From NCBI GenBank assembly GCA_003054655.1, contig QAYZ01000011.1, positions 1 to 64,000 on the forward strand: a DNA stretch of 64,000 bases, in the 5' to 3' direction. The stretch's first letter is position 1; each line of letters opens with the position of its first letter. Source of the stretch: Spartobacteria bacterium LR76 (GTDB lineage: Bacteria > Verrucomicrobiota > Verrucomicrobiia > Chthoniobacterales > Terrimicrobiaceae). The translations under genes and the position numbers were made by a program. The notes beneath the pieces were generated by a model, which was not told the origin of the DNA, ran no database searches, and saw only the letters and a program-made list of their open reading frames with translations. Shown in pieces: positions 51,217-60,508 of this stretch.

Positions 51217-52329
51217 TTATTTCAGAGTTTCGAGGTAGGCCGTGATGGCCTCGGCCTCGTTATCGAGGAGTTGCATGTTCGGCATGAGGCAGCCGACCTT
51301 GAGGATCTGCGGATCGCGGACCCAGCTCAGGAGATTTTCATGGTTTAGGGGAGCGACGCCCGCGCCGATGGTCTGGCGGGTCATCAGCTTGGTCAGGTCG
51401 GGGCCGAAGATGCCCTTGGAGACGCTGTCACCGATGGTATGGCAGTTCACGCAGGCGTTGGCGTAGTAAAGGCGGCGGCCTTCGATCTCCTGCGCCGTTT
51501 GCGGCGGCGGGACGGGAGCTTTCTGGTCGGCGATCCACTTCTCGAAATTCTCCGGGGTATCCACGATGACGCGGAGGAGCATGTTGGCGTGCTGCGTGCC
51601 GCAGTATTCAGCGCAGTTGCCGAAGTAGGTGCCGATGGTGTACGGGTCGACCCACATCTTGTTGGTGCGGTTCGGGATGAGGTCGGTCTTGCCTGCAAGC
51701 TGGGGCACCCAGAAGGAGTGGATCACGTCGGCGGACTGGAGGATGAGTTCGGTCGGCCGGGCCTTCTTCGGGTCCTTGCTGCTGACGGGGATGTGGATTT
51801 CGTTCGCAGTGATGATGCCGTATTGCGGGTAGTGCACCTCCCACCACCACTGGTGGCCGACGACGCGGACCTGGAGAGCGTCCTCCGGGAGTTTCGCATT
51901 CTGCACCTCGCCGATGGTGCGGCTGGTGACGAGGATCAAGACGACCGTGATGAGGATCGGGATGACGGTCCAGGCGAGCTCGATGTTTGTGCTGCCGTAG
52001 ATCTGCGGCGGCTCCTGGGTGTTGTCGGTCGCCTTTTTGCGGAAGCGCACCACGATGTACAGGAGCAGCCCTGCGACGACGAAGAAGATGACTGCGCAAA
52101 TGACCAGAACGAGAAGCGACGTCTCATGGATCATCTCTGCCGGACGTGACAGAGGCTTGAACATGTCCGCGACCATGTGGGTCGGAAGATCGGCACCTGC
52201 GCCCTGCGCATGGACTCCGGTCATCCCGACGGCCATCATTAAACAGGTCGTCAAAAAACTATAAAAAGATAGACCTCTTGCTCTCACCGGGGATGTGGTT
52301 AACCAAGCATTCCAGTTTGGGGAATTCAT
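51217..52329 (-). CDS. ctaC: cytochrome c oxidase subunit II with C-terminal cytochrome c
   Basis: The 370-aa product has a signal, two helices (LVLVICAVIFFVVAGLLLYI and TVIPILITVVLILVTS) and a cupredoxin domain with the CuA site: VIHSFWVPQ, then GNCAEYCGTQHANM. The C-terminal domain has CVNCH and a CLMPNM methionine segment, so it is caa3-type, with a fused electron-accepting heme c. It is the first gene of the operon. Confidence 0.97.
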   Translation of the reverse strand: MNSPNWNAWLTTSPVRARGLSFYSFLTTCLMMAVGMTGVHAQGAGADLPTHMVADMFKPLSRPAEMIHETSLLVLVICAVIFFVVAGLLLYIVVRFRKKATDNTQEPPQIYGSTNIELAWTVIPILITVVLILVTSRTIGEVQNAKLPEDALQVRVVGHQWWWEVHYPQYGIITANEIHIPVSSKDPKKARPTELILQSADVIHSFWVPQLAGKTDLIPNRTNKMWVDPYTIGTYFGNCAEYCGTQHANMLLRVIVDTPENFEKWIADQKAPVPPPQTAQEIEGRRLYYANACVNCHTIGDSVSKGIFGPDLTKLMTRQTIGAGVAPLNHENLLSWVRDPQILKVGCLMPNMQLLDNEAEAITAYLETLK

Positions 52330-52483
52330 TTTTTCAAAAAACCCAACTTTTTGACCGCTCCCGAATTTTTTTTACGGAGTGCATGGGGTGAATATGGCGT
52401 GAAAGTTGCTAGAAAATCGGCCGGAGCGAGAAAGTATTTTGCGTTTGGCCAAAGTGTGTTTTGTTAGCGGCCAACTCCGATAA
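52330..52483. promoter_or_regulatory. divergent promoter region of the caa3 operon and the M15 gene
   Basis: This 154-base, AT-rich spacer separates two divergent starts and must hold both promoters. T-tracts at 52330-52372 and GAAAGTATTTTGCGTTTG near 52430 are visible. No exact boxes can be assigned. Confidence 0.35.
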
Positions 52484-53131
52484 ATGAGCAATTCTGACCT
52501 TACATCTCATAGTGCGGAGCCTCTCGGGGCACAGTTTGGCCGGCGCTCGGCGCTGCGGCTGCTTGCTCTTGCTGGCGCGGGACTCTTTGCCGGCACGTCG
52601 CGATCTGAGGCTTTCATGGGTTTCTTCTCCAGTTATACGAACGCATCGCCTTCCACGTTGCAGGCTTTGAAGATTCCTCCGGACTGGCAGGCGATTCTGG
52701 GGCCGATGCTGCCCTCGTATGCGGAGTTTTTGCGCAAGGCGCACCTGAAGTTCGTATCCGTACGGCAGCTCATCGAGCCGCATACGCACATCCGGGGAAA
52801 GGTGCATAACTCGCTGCCGCCGAGATCGATGTGGCCGAATGTCCGCTCGACGCTCAAGGTGATTGACTCCCTGGCCGATCGTCTGGATCTCCAGGTCAAG
52901 GATGTGGTCTCGGTTTATCGCAGCCCGGCCTACAATGCGAAATGCCCGGGAGCAAAGAGCAATTCCTTCCACATGCGCAACAATGCGATCGATATCGTGT
53001 TTCCCTGCGCTCCCGGCAAGGTGGCGGCGATGGCGCGGGCGATGCGCTCGAGCGGGATGTTTGCGGGCGGGGTGGGCCGATACGCTGGATTCACCCACGT
53101 CGACACTCGCGGGAACAACGCCGACTGGTAG
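52484..53131 (+). CDS. M15-family (DUF882-like) peptidase
   Basis: The 215-aa product has a twin-arginine signal (FGRRSALRLLALAGAGLFAG) and an M15_3 domain with zinc ligands H163 and D170 in SFHMRNNAIDIVF and H205 in GFTHVDTRG. DUF882/M15 enzymes cleave peptidoglycan cross-links or D-Ala peptides in the periplasm. The signal suggests folded export with the metal bound. It is monocistronic and divergent from the oxidase operon. Confidence 0.88.
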   Translation: MSNSDLTSHSAEPLGAQFGRRSALRLLALAGAGLFAGTSRSEAFMGFFSSYTNASPSTLQALKIPPDWQAILGPMLPSYAEFLRKAHLKFVSVRQLIEPHTHIRGKVHNSLPPRSMWPNVRSTLKVIDSLADRLDLQVKDVVSVYRSPAYNAKCPGAKSNSFHMRNNAIDIVFPCAPGKVAAMARAMRSSGMFAGGVGRYAGFTHVDTRGNNADW

Positions 53132-53179
53132 GCGGCGATTTTGGCGATTTTTGCCCAGATGGGCATAATTTTGTTGCCG

Positions 53180-53211
53180 ATGGAAACTTTATGAACGATT
53201 GTAGTTTCCAT
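53180..53211. promoter_or_regulatory. probable TetR operator overlapping the tetR start
   Basis: ATGGAAACT (53180-53188) and AGTTTCCAT (53203-53211) form a perfect 9-bp inverted repeat spaced by 14 bases, ending on the tetR start codon. Palindromes at this place are typical autoregulatory sites for TetR proteins. Confidence 0.65.
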
Positions 53212-53815
53212 GGTTTCCGAAGTGTCGAATTCTCCTGAGGAGCGAATCCTCGACGCGGCGGAGCGGATTTTTCTGTCGCGGGGATTTCATCGGGTTTCGA
53301 TGGACGAACTGGCCCGCGAGCTGGCGATGAGCAAGAAGACGCTCTACGCGCACTTTGGCAGCAAGGACGAGCTGGTGGCTGGCATCATGCGGCGGAGGGT
53401 GCGGCGGGTGGATGCGGAGTTTCGAGCGGTGCTGGCGATGGAGGCGGGTTTTGACGAGAAGGTGCGCGGGCTGATGCTGGGCATGCAGCGGAGGCTGGGC
53501 GAGGTGAGTCCGGCCTTCATCGATGACCTGCGGCGGTATACGCCGGAGGTGTTTCGCATCGTGGAGGAGTACCGGGCGCAGGCGATACCGAAATACCTCG
53601 GCGGGCTGATGGAGGAGGGGATACGGGAGGGATTCATCCGGGAGGATGTGAAGCCCGCGTTGGTGGTGCGGATGCTGGTCGCCTGTGTGCAGGGCATCCT
53701 GCGGGTGGATAATATGATGACGCTCGACATGCCGCCGGTGCAGGCGCTCGACACGATCCTGCGCGTGATTTTCCAGGGGGTCTTCACCGAGAAGGCCCGG
53801 GAGGTGCTTTCATGA
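53210..53815 (+). CDS. TetR-family transcriptional regulator
   Basis: The 201-aa product has the N-terminal helix-turn-helix ILDAAERIFLSRGFHRVSMD, followed by ARELAMSKKTLYAHFGSKDE, then a ligand domain of about 130 residues. Its stop overlaps the HlyD start by ATGA, so it controls the exporter operon it heads. A palindrome at its start codon supports autoregulation. Confidence 0.93.
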   Translation: MVSEVSNSPEERILDAAERIFLSRGFHRVSMDELARELAMSKKTLYAHFGSKDELVAGIMRRRVRRVDAEFRAVLAMEAGFDEKVRGLMLGMQRRLGEVSPAFIDDLRRYTPEVFRIVEEYRAQAIPKYLGGLMEEGIREGFIREDVKPALVVRMLVACVQGILRVDNMMTLDMPPVQALDTILRVIFQGVFTEKAREVLS

Positions 53816-54648
53816 AAAAGAAAAAACCGGCGACGATCCTGCGTCCGCTGATCCTGGTCCTGCTGATCGGCGGAGGCGCGGCGTATTGGCTCACACACAA
53901 TCGCGACAAGACCAACGACCACCTCGCGGGCTACGCGGAGGGCGAGATGGTGTATGTCTCCTCGCCCATCGCGGGCCAGCTCCAGGACCTGAAGGTGCAG
54001 CGCGGAGACCAGGCGCAGGCGGGGGCGGAGTTGTTCGGCCTCGAGCGTGAGGAGGAGCGCGAGGCGATGCAGCAGGCGGAGGCGTCGCTACGGGAAAGCC
54101 AGACGCGGCTCTCCAAGGCCAAGCTCGACTACGACCGGGCCAAGAGCCTGCGCGACAAGCGTGTCATCGCGTCGGAGGACTACGACACCGCCGAGCAGGG
54201 GTATCTCGCGGCCCAGCACAACGTGAACGCCTACGAGCGCGCGCTGGCGCAGGCGAACTGGAGGTTTTCGCAAAAGGTGCAGCCGGCCCCGGCGGGCGGG
54301 CTGGTCTACGATACCTATTACCGTCCCGGCGAGTGGGTGGCGGCGGGTTCGCCCGTGGCCTCGATCCTCCCGCCCGAGTACATGAAGGTGCGATTCTTCC
54401 TGCCCGAGTCGAGGCTCGGGGAATACCAGGTCGGCACTCCGGTGGAGATCCGCATGGACGGGCTGAAGGCTCCGCTGGAGGGCAAGGTGAGCTTTGTCTC
54501 GCCCTCGGCCGAGTACACGCTCCCGATCATCTACAGCCGTGAGAACCGCAACAAGCTGGTCTTCCTCGCCGAGGCGCGGCTCGCGCCGGAGCAGGCAAAA
54601 CAACTGCACCCCGGCGCTCCCGTCGAGGTCGTGCGCAAGCAGCCGTGA
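53812..54648 (+). CDS. HlyD-family periplasmic adaptor
   Basis: The 278-aa membrane-fusion protein has one N-terminal helix (residues 9-27), a lipoyl-like region (VYVSSPIAGQLQDLKVQRGD), a coiled coil around residues 80-140, and a barrel-like C-terminus. It is short for the family, as in YbhG. It partners with the ABC proteins downstream. It probably bridges the exporter to an outer-membrane channel that is not in this window. Confidence 0.9.
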   Translation: MKKKKPATILRPLILVLLIGGGAAYWLTHNRDKTNDHLAGYAEGEMVYVSSPIAGQLQDLKVQRGDQAQAGAELFGLEREEEREAMQQAEASLRESQTRLSKAKLDYDRAKSLRDKRVIASEDYDTAEQGYLAAQHNVNAYERALAQANWRFSQKVQPAPAGGLVYDTYYRPGEWVAAGSPVASILPPEYMKVRFFLPESRLGEYQVGTPVEIRMDGLKAPLEGKVSFVSPSAEYTLPIIYSRENRNKLVFLAEARLAPEQAKQLHPGAPVEVVRKQP

Positions 54649-55568
54649 CGGAGGAACTCGCAATCGACGTCGATGGTATTACCAAGTCCTTCGACGGGCG
54701 CGTGGTGGTGGACAACCTGGCCATGCAGGTGCGGCGCGGGGAAATCTACGGCTTCCTCGGGCCGAACGGCAGCGGCAAGACGACCTTCCTGCGCATGCTG
54801 TGCGGCCTTTTGCAGCCGGACTCCGGCAGCGGCACGTGCCTGGGCTGCGACGTGCTGACGGAGAGCGACCAGATCAAGCGTCGCGTCGGGTACATGACGC
54901 AGCGCTTCAGCCTCTACGAGGACCTGACCATCGCGGAGAACCTGCGGTTCGTCGCCGATATCTACCAGATCAAGCACGCCCGAGAGGCGGTCGAGCGTTC
55001 CGTCGTATCAATGGGCCTGGAGGGGCGCGGCAACCAGCTCGCAGGGACGCTCTCGGGCGGCTGGAAGCAGCGGCTGGCGCTGGCGGCATGTCTCATTCAC
55101 CAGCCCGAGCTGCTGCTCCTCGACGAGCCCACGGCGGGCGTCGATCCCAAGGCGCGGCGTGACTTCTGGGAGGAAATTCATCGTCTTTCCGCCGACGGGC
55201 TGACGGTGCTGGTGACGACCCATTACATGGACGAGGCAGAGCGGTGTCACCGGCTGGCGTACATCGCCTATGGGAAGCTGCTGGCGATGGGCACGCTCAA
55301 GGACGTGCTGGCCTCGGCGGGGCTGGTAACATGGGAGGTCTCCGGGCCGGAGCTCGGGGCGCTCTCAAAGGCTCTGCACGGACGCGAGGGCGTCGAGCAG
55401 GTCACGGCCTTTGGCAACAAGCTGCACGTGAGCGGACGCGACGAGGCGGCGCTGGAGCGCGGCATCGCGCCGGTGCGCGAGGCGCGGCACACCTGGCGGC
55501 GGATCGAGCCGGGGCTGGAGGATGCCTTTATCGGGCTCATGCAAACCTCGGAGGATAACTTTCGATGA
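54645..55568 (+). CDS. ABC-2 exporter ATP-binding protein
   Basis: The 307-aa product starts at GTG (54645). Walker A is GPNGSGKT, the signature is LSGGWKQRLALAACL, and Walker B is LLLLDEPTAGVD followed by the H-loop TTHYMDEAE. The C-terminal extension resembles YbhF/CcmA-type proteins. It energises the permease encoded next, to which it is joined by a 4-base overlap. Confidence 0.95.
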   Translation: MTEELAIDVDGITKSFDGRVVVDNLAMQVRRGEIYGFLGPNGSGKTTFLRMLCGLLQPDSGSGTCLGCDVLTESDQIKRRVGYMTQRFSLYEDLTIAENLRFVADIYQIKHAREAVERSVVSMGLEGRGNQLAGTLSGGWKQRLALAACLIHQPELLLLDEPTAGVDPKARRDFWEEIHRLSADGLTVLVTTHYMDEAERCHRLAYIAYGKLLAMGTLKDVLASAGLVTWEVSGPELGALSKALHGREGVEQVTAFGNKLHVSGRDEAALERGIAPVREARHTWRRIEPGLEDAFIGLMQTSEDNFR

Positions 55569-56698
55569 ACGGGTTCAGCATTCATCGCTTCTTCGCCATC
55601 ATCCGCAAGGAGTTCATCCAGATGCGGAGGGACCGGCTGACGTTTGCCATGATGTTCGGCATCCCGATCATCCAGCTCATTCTTTTCGGATACGCGATCA
55701 ATACGGACCCGAAGCACCTGCCGATGGCGATCCTGTCGACGGACAACAGCCAGTTTGTCCGCTCCTTTGCCCATGCGCTGGAGCAGAGTCAATACTTCAC
55801 GGTGGTCGACCAGTTCGAGCACGAGGAGGAGGCGCGGCAGGCGCTGGCGCGGGGCGATGTGCAGTTCGTGCTCAGCCTGCCGAGTGATTTCTCGCAGCGG
55901 CTGGTGCGGGGCGAAAGGCCGCCGATGCTGCTGGAAGTGGACGCGACGGACCCGTCGGCGGTGAGTTCCGCGGTGCAGGTGGTGAACGAGGTGGCGCGCA
56001 CGGCCTTTGACCGCGACCTGGAGGGGCCGCTGCAGAAGTTCACCGCGCAGCCGGGGCCGGCGGAACTGCGGATTCACCTCATGTACAACCCTGACCGCCT
56101 CACGCAGTACAACATCGTGCCCGGCCTGATGGGCGTGGTGCTCACGATGACGATGGTGGTCATCACGGCGCTGGCGGTAACGCGCGAACGCGAGCGCGGC
56201 ACGATGGAAAGCCTGCTGGCGACACCGGCCATTCCCATCGAGGTGATGACGGGCAAGATCATTCCCTACATCGTCGTCGGCTACGTGCAGGTGACGGTGA
56301 TCCTGCTGGCGGCGCGGGTGTTGTTCCAGGTGCCGATGGTGGGCAATCTTGGGCTGCTGTACCTGGGCGCGCTGTGCTTCATCGCGGCCACGCTGGCGGT
56401 GGGTATTACCATATCCACGCTGGCGACGAACCAGCTCCAGGCCATGCAGATGTCGTTTTTCTTCTTCCTGCCGTCGCTGCTGCTCTCGGGCTTCATGTTC
56501 CCCTTCCGGGGCATGCCGGAGTGGGCGCAGACGCTGGGCCAGATGCTGCCGCTGACGCACTTCCTGCGCGTGCTGAGAGGCATCCTGCTCAAGGGCAACG
56601 GCTTTGCCGACATCTGGCCGGATTTGTGGCCCATCCTCGCCTTTGGCGTGGTGGTGATGGCCTTTGGGGCGATGCGCTACCGGCGGACGCTCGACTGA
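55565..56698 (+). CDS. ABC-2 type permease
   Basis: The 377-aa product has one N-terminal helix, a large external domain (about residues 40-175) and five C-terminal helices from about residue 185. The motif ALAVTRERERGTMESLLATP is the ABC-2 signature. This is the YbhS/YhhJ class of drug or lipid exporters. Only one permease gene is present, so it may work as a homodimer. Confidence 0.93.
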   Translation: MNGFSIHRFFAIIRKEFIQMRRDRLTFAMMFGIPIIQLILFGYAINTDPKHLPMAILSTDNSQFVRSFAHALEQSQYFTVVDQFEHEEEARQALARGDVQFVLSLPSDFSQRLVRGERPPMLLEVDATDPSAVSSAVQVVNEVARTAFDRDLEGPLQKFTAQPGPAELRIHLMYNPDRLTQYNIVPGLMGVVLTMTMVVITALAVTRERERGTMESLLATPAIPIEVMTGKIIPYIVVGYVQVTVILLAARVLFQVPMVGNLGLLYLGALCFIAATLAVGITISTLATNQLQAMQMSFFFFLPSLLLSGFMFPFRGMPEWAQTLGQMLPLTHFLRVLRGILLKGNGFADIWPDLWPILAFGVVVMAFGAMRYRRTLD

Positions 56699-56700
56699 TG

Positions 56701-56919
56701 CGAAGTCGGAAGTGGGATTTCGGAAGTCGGAAGTTTTTTTGCTTCCACGCATTTCGTGTGCGGATGCAGGGTGCCGGTTCCTTGCGACATTTAGCAAAAA
56801 GTTTCGTGCATTGCCTTCGTTTCCTTTGCTTTCTTCTGTTTAAGAATCCGTTTTTGTGCCGTTGTACTAAAGGCGTGGAGCCACTTGTTCCGACTTCCGA
56901 AATCCCACTTCCGACTTCG
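56701..56919. repeat. element with perfect 32-bp terminal inverted repeats
   Basis: The 32-base arm at 56701-56732 (CGAAGTCGGAAGTGGGATTT and on) is exactly complementary to 56888-56919. Each arm contains three CGGAAGT-like units. The 155-base centre includes an inverted copy of the AAG-rich dispersed repeat (56811-56844). It lies between two convergent genes. Confidence 0.9.
56811..56844 (-). repeat. AAG-rich dispersed repeat, copy 4, partial and inverted
   Basis: On the minus strand it reads TTAAACAGAAGAAAGCAAAG followed by GAAACGAAGGCAA, which is the first third of the repeat seen at 34288 and 16281. It sits inside the inverted-repeat element. Confidence 0.7.
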
Positions 56920-56920
56920 G

Positions 56921-59287
56921 CTAGCTTTTTCCTTTGTAGACCAGCAGGCGCAGGCCGTTGAGGCAGACGAGGACGGTGCTGCCTTCGTGGCCGACGACGC
57001 CCAATGGCAGCGGCAGGGCGAAGCCGAGGCTGGCGGCGAGGAGGATGAGAATGACGCCGGTGGCGAAGGTGAGGTTTTGGATCAGCACGCGGCGGGAATG
57101 GCGGGCGATGCCGACGAGGAGCGGGATGTTGTCGAGGCGGTCGCCCATGAGGACGATGTCGGCCGTTTCCATCGCGATGTCGGTGCCGGCGGCTCCCATG
57201 GCCACGCCGAGATGGGCGGTGGCGAGGGCGGGCGCGTCGTTCACGCCGTCGCCGACCATCATGACGGCGCCCTCGGTTTTCAACTGGCGGATGGCGGCGA
57301 CCTTGTCGGCGGGGAGGAGGGCGGCGTGGAACTCGTCAATACCGGCCTCCCTGGCGATGGCGGCGGCGACGGGCTGCTGGTCGCCGGTGAGCATGACGAC
57401 CTTGCGCACGCCGAGGGCATGGAGCTTGCGGACGATCTCGCGGCCCTCGGGGCGGAGGGTGTCGGCGAGGCCGAAGATGGCCTCCACGGCAAGCGAATCA
57501 TCGGCGAGGCGGCGGCCCAGCCAGATGCAGGATTTGCCGGAGGACTGAAGATCGAGCGAGGCGGCGCGCAAAGCGTCCATGCCGGAGGCGGAGCACTCCG
57601 CGAAAAGGCGCTCGCTGCCGACGACGTAGCGCACGCCGTCGATGAGGGCGTCGGCTCCGCGACCGGGCGAGGATTGGAAATCGAGGGCGGACGAGAGCGT
57701 GAGGCCCGCCTTATGCGCGGCCTGGACGACGGCGGTGGCGAGCGGGTGCTCGGACTTCGCCTCCAGGCTGGCGCAGGTGGCGAGGAGCTGTTCGCCAGCG
57801 GCGGGGAGAGGCGCGGTCAGGGCAAAGTGATTGCCGCCCACGGTGACGATGTCGGTGACGGTGGGTTTGCCGACGGTGAGGGTGCCGGTCTTGTCGAGAC
57901 AGACGATGTCGACGCGGGTGGCGGTTTCCAGATGCGCGCCGCCCTTGATGAGCACGCCGCGCCGGGCCGCGCCGCCGATGGCGGAAAGGACCGTGGCCGG
58001 GGTGCTGATGACGAGTGCGCAGGGCGAAGCGACGACCATCACGGTCATGGCCCGGTAGAATGAGGAGGCGAATGCCTCGTGCCAGAGCAACCAGGGAACG
58101 AGGAGCACGAGCGCGGTGAAGGCGATGACGCCCGCAGCGTAACCCTGCTCGGCCTTTTCCAGGAAGCGCTGGGTATTGGACTTCTCCGCCTGGGCCTCGG
58201 CGACGAGGCGCACCATGCGGGCGAGGGTGGAATCCTCCGCCCGGTGGTTCACGCGGATCTCGATCGCGCCCGACTGGTTCAGCGTGCCGCCAAAGACAGG
58301 TGCGCCAGCGGCCTTCGGAACCGGTATGGACTCCCCTGTGAGGCTGGATTCGTCGATGTTGCTTGAACCCTCGACCACGTCGCCGTCGATCGGAATGAGT
58401 TCGCCTGGACGCACGATGACGACATCGCCGACCTGGAGGGAATCCACGGGCACGGTCTCGGTGGTCGTGCCGGATTTGCGGAGAGCGGTCTCGGGCCGGA
58501 GAGTGAGGAGAGACTCAATGGCATTCTGCGTGCGCTCGAGCGCGTGGCGCTGGAGGACATTGGAGAAGCTGAAGAGGAACAGAAGCAGCGCGCCCTCGAA
58601 AGGCGAGCCGACCGCCGCCGCACCGAGCGCGGCGAGGACCATGAGCACATCGACATCGAGTGTCTTTTCGCGCAGCGAGGCGATGGCGGAGCGCACGCCG
58701 TATTGACCGCAGAAGATATACGCGCCGAGGTAGAGCCAGTCGGCGAGCCCATGCTTCGCCACAGCCCTCTCGACGATGAAGGAGGCGATGAGAAAGGCGA
58801 GGCCTAGGAGGCAGGAAATCTCCTCATTCAGGTCGCCCGACTTTGCGCGCTGCCAAAGGGTGGGCTTGGCGGCGCGGCGGGACTCCAGCGGACGCACATT
58901 GGCTCCGGCGGCGCGAGCTCCGGCGAGGACGGAGGCTTCGCTGGCGACGGATTTGTCAAAGGTGAGGCAGAGCACGCGCCCGATGTAGGTGGCGGTGGCG
59001 CGGCGGACGCCGGGGACATCCTCGATGCGGCGCTCCAGCTTGGCGGCGGCGGCTTCGCAGGCCTGCCCGTCGAGGCGCAGGGCGAAGCGCTGCAACGACG
59101 CGTCGGGCTGGATATGCTCAAGCGCGATATGGCGGATGTCGTCCTCCGACAGCCGGGCGGGGTCGAAGGCGATCTCGACCTTTCCGCCGGAATCCCGCGG
59201 CACGATCTCCACGATACCCTCGTGGTCGGCGATGGAGTGTTGGTGCGGGGTGGCGGGGTCTTTGGGCGGGTTGGATTTGCGAATCAT
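56921..59287 (-). CDS. P1B-type heavy-metal transporting ATPase
   Basis: The 788-aa product has an N-terminal HMA-like segment without the usual Cys pair (LRLDGQACEAAAAKLERRIE, with a single Cys), six to eight membrane helices, the metal motif SPCALVIST (CPx type variant), the phosphorylation site DKTGTLT, SEHPLA of the N-domain, and VGDGVNDAPAL. SPC motifs occur in Zn/Cd/Pb or Cu exporters; the exact metal is unknown. It converges on the ABC permease and overlaps the end of the inverted-repeat element. Confidence 0.93.
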   Translation of the reverse strand: MIRKSNPPKDPATPHQHSIADHEGIVEIVPRDSGGKVEIAFDPARLSEDDIRHIALEHIQPDASLQRFALRLDGQACEAAAAKLERRIEDVPGVRRATATYIGRVLCLTFDKSVASEASVLAGARAAGANVRPLESRRAAKPTLWQRAKSGDLNEEISCLLGLAFLIASFIVERAVAKHGLADWLYLGAYIFCGQYGVRSAIASLREKTLDVDVLMVLAALGAAAVGSPFEGALLLFLFSFSNVLQRHALERTQNAIESLLTLRPETALRKSGTTTETVPVDSLQVGDVVIVRPGELIPIDGDVVEGSSNIDESSLTGESIPVPKAAGAPVFGGTLNQSGAIEIRVNHRAEDSTLARMVRLVAEAQAEKSNTQRFLEKAEQGYAAGVIAFTALVLLVPWLLWHEAFASSFYRAMTVMVVASPCALVISTPATVLSAIGGAARRGVLIKGGAHLETATRVDIVCLDKTGTLTVGKPTVTDIVTVGGNHFALTAPLPAAGEQLLATCASLEAKSEHPLATAVVQAAHKAGLTLSSALDFQSSPGRGADALIDGVRYVVGSERLFAECSASGMDALRAASLDLQSSGKSCIWLGRRLADDSLAVEAIFGLADTLRPEGREIVRKLHALGVRKVVMLTGDQQPVAAAIAREAGIDEFHAALLPADKVAAIRQLKTEGAVMMVGDGVNDAPALATAHLGVAMGAAGTDIAMETADIVLMGDRLDNIPLLVGIARHSRRVLIQNLTFATGVILILLAASLGFALPLPLGVVGHEGSTVLVCLNGLRLLVYKGKS

Positions 59288-59547
59288 TCTCAGCTCCCGA
59301 GTGTGAGGTAGAGGGTCGTCAATACGACCGAGGAAAAAGCCGCTGCTGGTCGGAGCGGTAACATAGGCAGCGGGAAGCTAGGGCCTCCCGCTTAGCCAAC
59401 GCAAGAATGAGTTCGCTAATACTATGAAATGAGACAGCGTCTTATTATCGAAAGCCTGTCGCGATTCGCAAAATACGGGCTGTGCCGGGATCGGGGTGCG
59501 CGTGCTACCTGATCCGGGAGAGTAGGTTAACTCTATCGGGAGCGGCC

Positions 59548-60462
59548 TTAGCGCGATTTGCGGCGGAGGAAGGCCTCGACGTCGGCGCGGGGCGGCATGC
59601 CCGGCTGGGCGCCGAGGCGGGTGACCTTGAGGCTGGCGGCGTGGACGGCGCGCCGAAGGGCTTCCCGGATGGGGAGGGATTCGGCAATACCGACGGCGAG
59701 CCAGGCATTGAGGCAGTCGCCCGCGCCCACGGTGTCGCGCGGTTTCACCTTCGGCACGGGAACGTGGAAAAACCCGTCCTCGTCGCAAAGGAGCGCGCCG
59801 CGGGTGCCCAGTGTGATGACGACGCGGCGGCAGCCTTTCTTGCGCAGGGCGAGGGCGGATTGCTCGGGATCAGTCAGGCCTGTGAGGATGGCGGCCTCGT
59901 GTTCATTGGGGGTGAGCGTGTCGACGAGGCGGTAAAGCGCGGCGGGCAGGGGGAAGGCCGGAGCGGGGTTGAGGACGAAGGGGACCCCGGCCTCGCGGGC
60001 GATCTCGGCGGCGCGGCGGACGGAGGGAATGGGCGTCTCGAGCTGGGCGACGATGACGTCGGCCTTTTTCAAATCGGGAGCGGCGCGGTCGATGTCGGCG
60101 GGCGTGATGGCGTTGGCGGAGTCGGCGACGACGATCTGGTTTTGCCGGTCCTTTTTGCCCAGAAGGATCAGGGCCACGCCGGAGGGGAGTTTATCCGAGG
60201 CGCGGAAATGGCGGACATCGATGCCCTCGGCGCGGAGGCCGGCCTTGGCGGCGCGTCCAAAGTCATCCGATCCATGCCCGCCGATGAAGGAAACCTTGGC
60301 CCCGGCCCGGGCGGCGGCGACGGCCTGGTTGGCCCCTTTGCCCCCGGCGTAGCGGTGGAGGTCGCCTCCGAGGAGGGTTTCGCCCGGCTGGGGGAGGCGG
60401 GCGCAGGTGATGACGAGATCGGTGTTGGAACTGCCGACGACGGCGATGCGAGGGGCTTTCAC
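59548..60462 (-). CDS. rbsK: ribokinase (PfkB family)
   Basis: The 304-aa enzyme phosphorylates ribose to ribose 5-phosphate. PfkB signatures are present: GGDLHRYAGGKGANQAVAAA at about residue 32 and the catalytic DTVGAGDCLNAWLAVG with D at about residue 245. The length and the GGKGANQ motif favour ribokinase over other sugar kinases. It lies 46 bases after the prepilin-like gene, so it could be read from it. Confidence 0.92.
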   Translation of the reverse strand: MKAPRIAVVGSSNTDLVITCARLPQPGETLLGGDLHRYAGGKGANQAVAAARAGAKVSFIGGHGSDDFGRAAKAGLRAEGIDVRHFRASDKLPSGVALILLGKKDRQNQIVVADSANAITPADIDRAAPDLKKADVIVAQLETPIPSVRRAAEIAREAGVPFVLNPAPAFPLPAALYRLVDTLTPNEHEAAILTGLTDPEQSALALRKKGCRRVVITLGTRGALLCDEDGFFHVPVPKVKPRDTVGAGDCLNAWLAVGIAESLPIREALRRAVHAASLKVTRLGAQPGMPPRADVEAFLRRKSR

Positions 60463-60508
60463 GCCCGGGAGACTGGCAAAATCTCGCGGTGAAGGAAAGC
60501 GGGACGCG

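Noticed and set aside
48141-51238. Long plus-strand frames opposite the oxidase genes
   Set aside because: They are rich in Glu, Asp and His and mirror ctaD and its neighbours; no ribosome site or domain.
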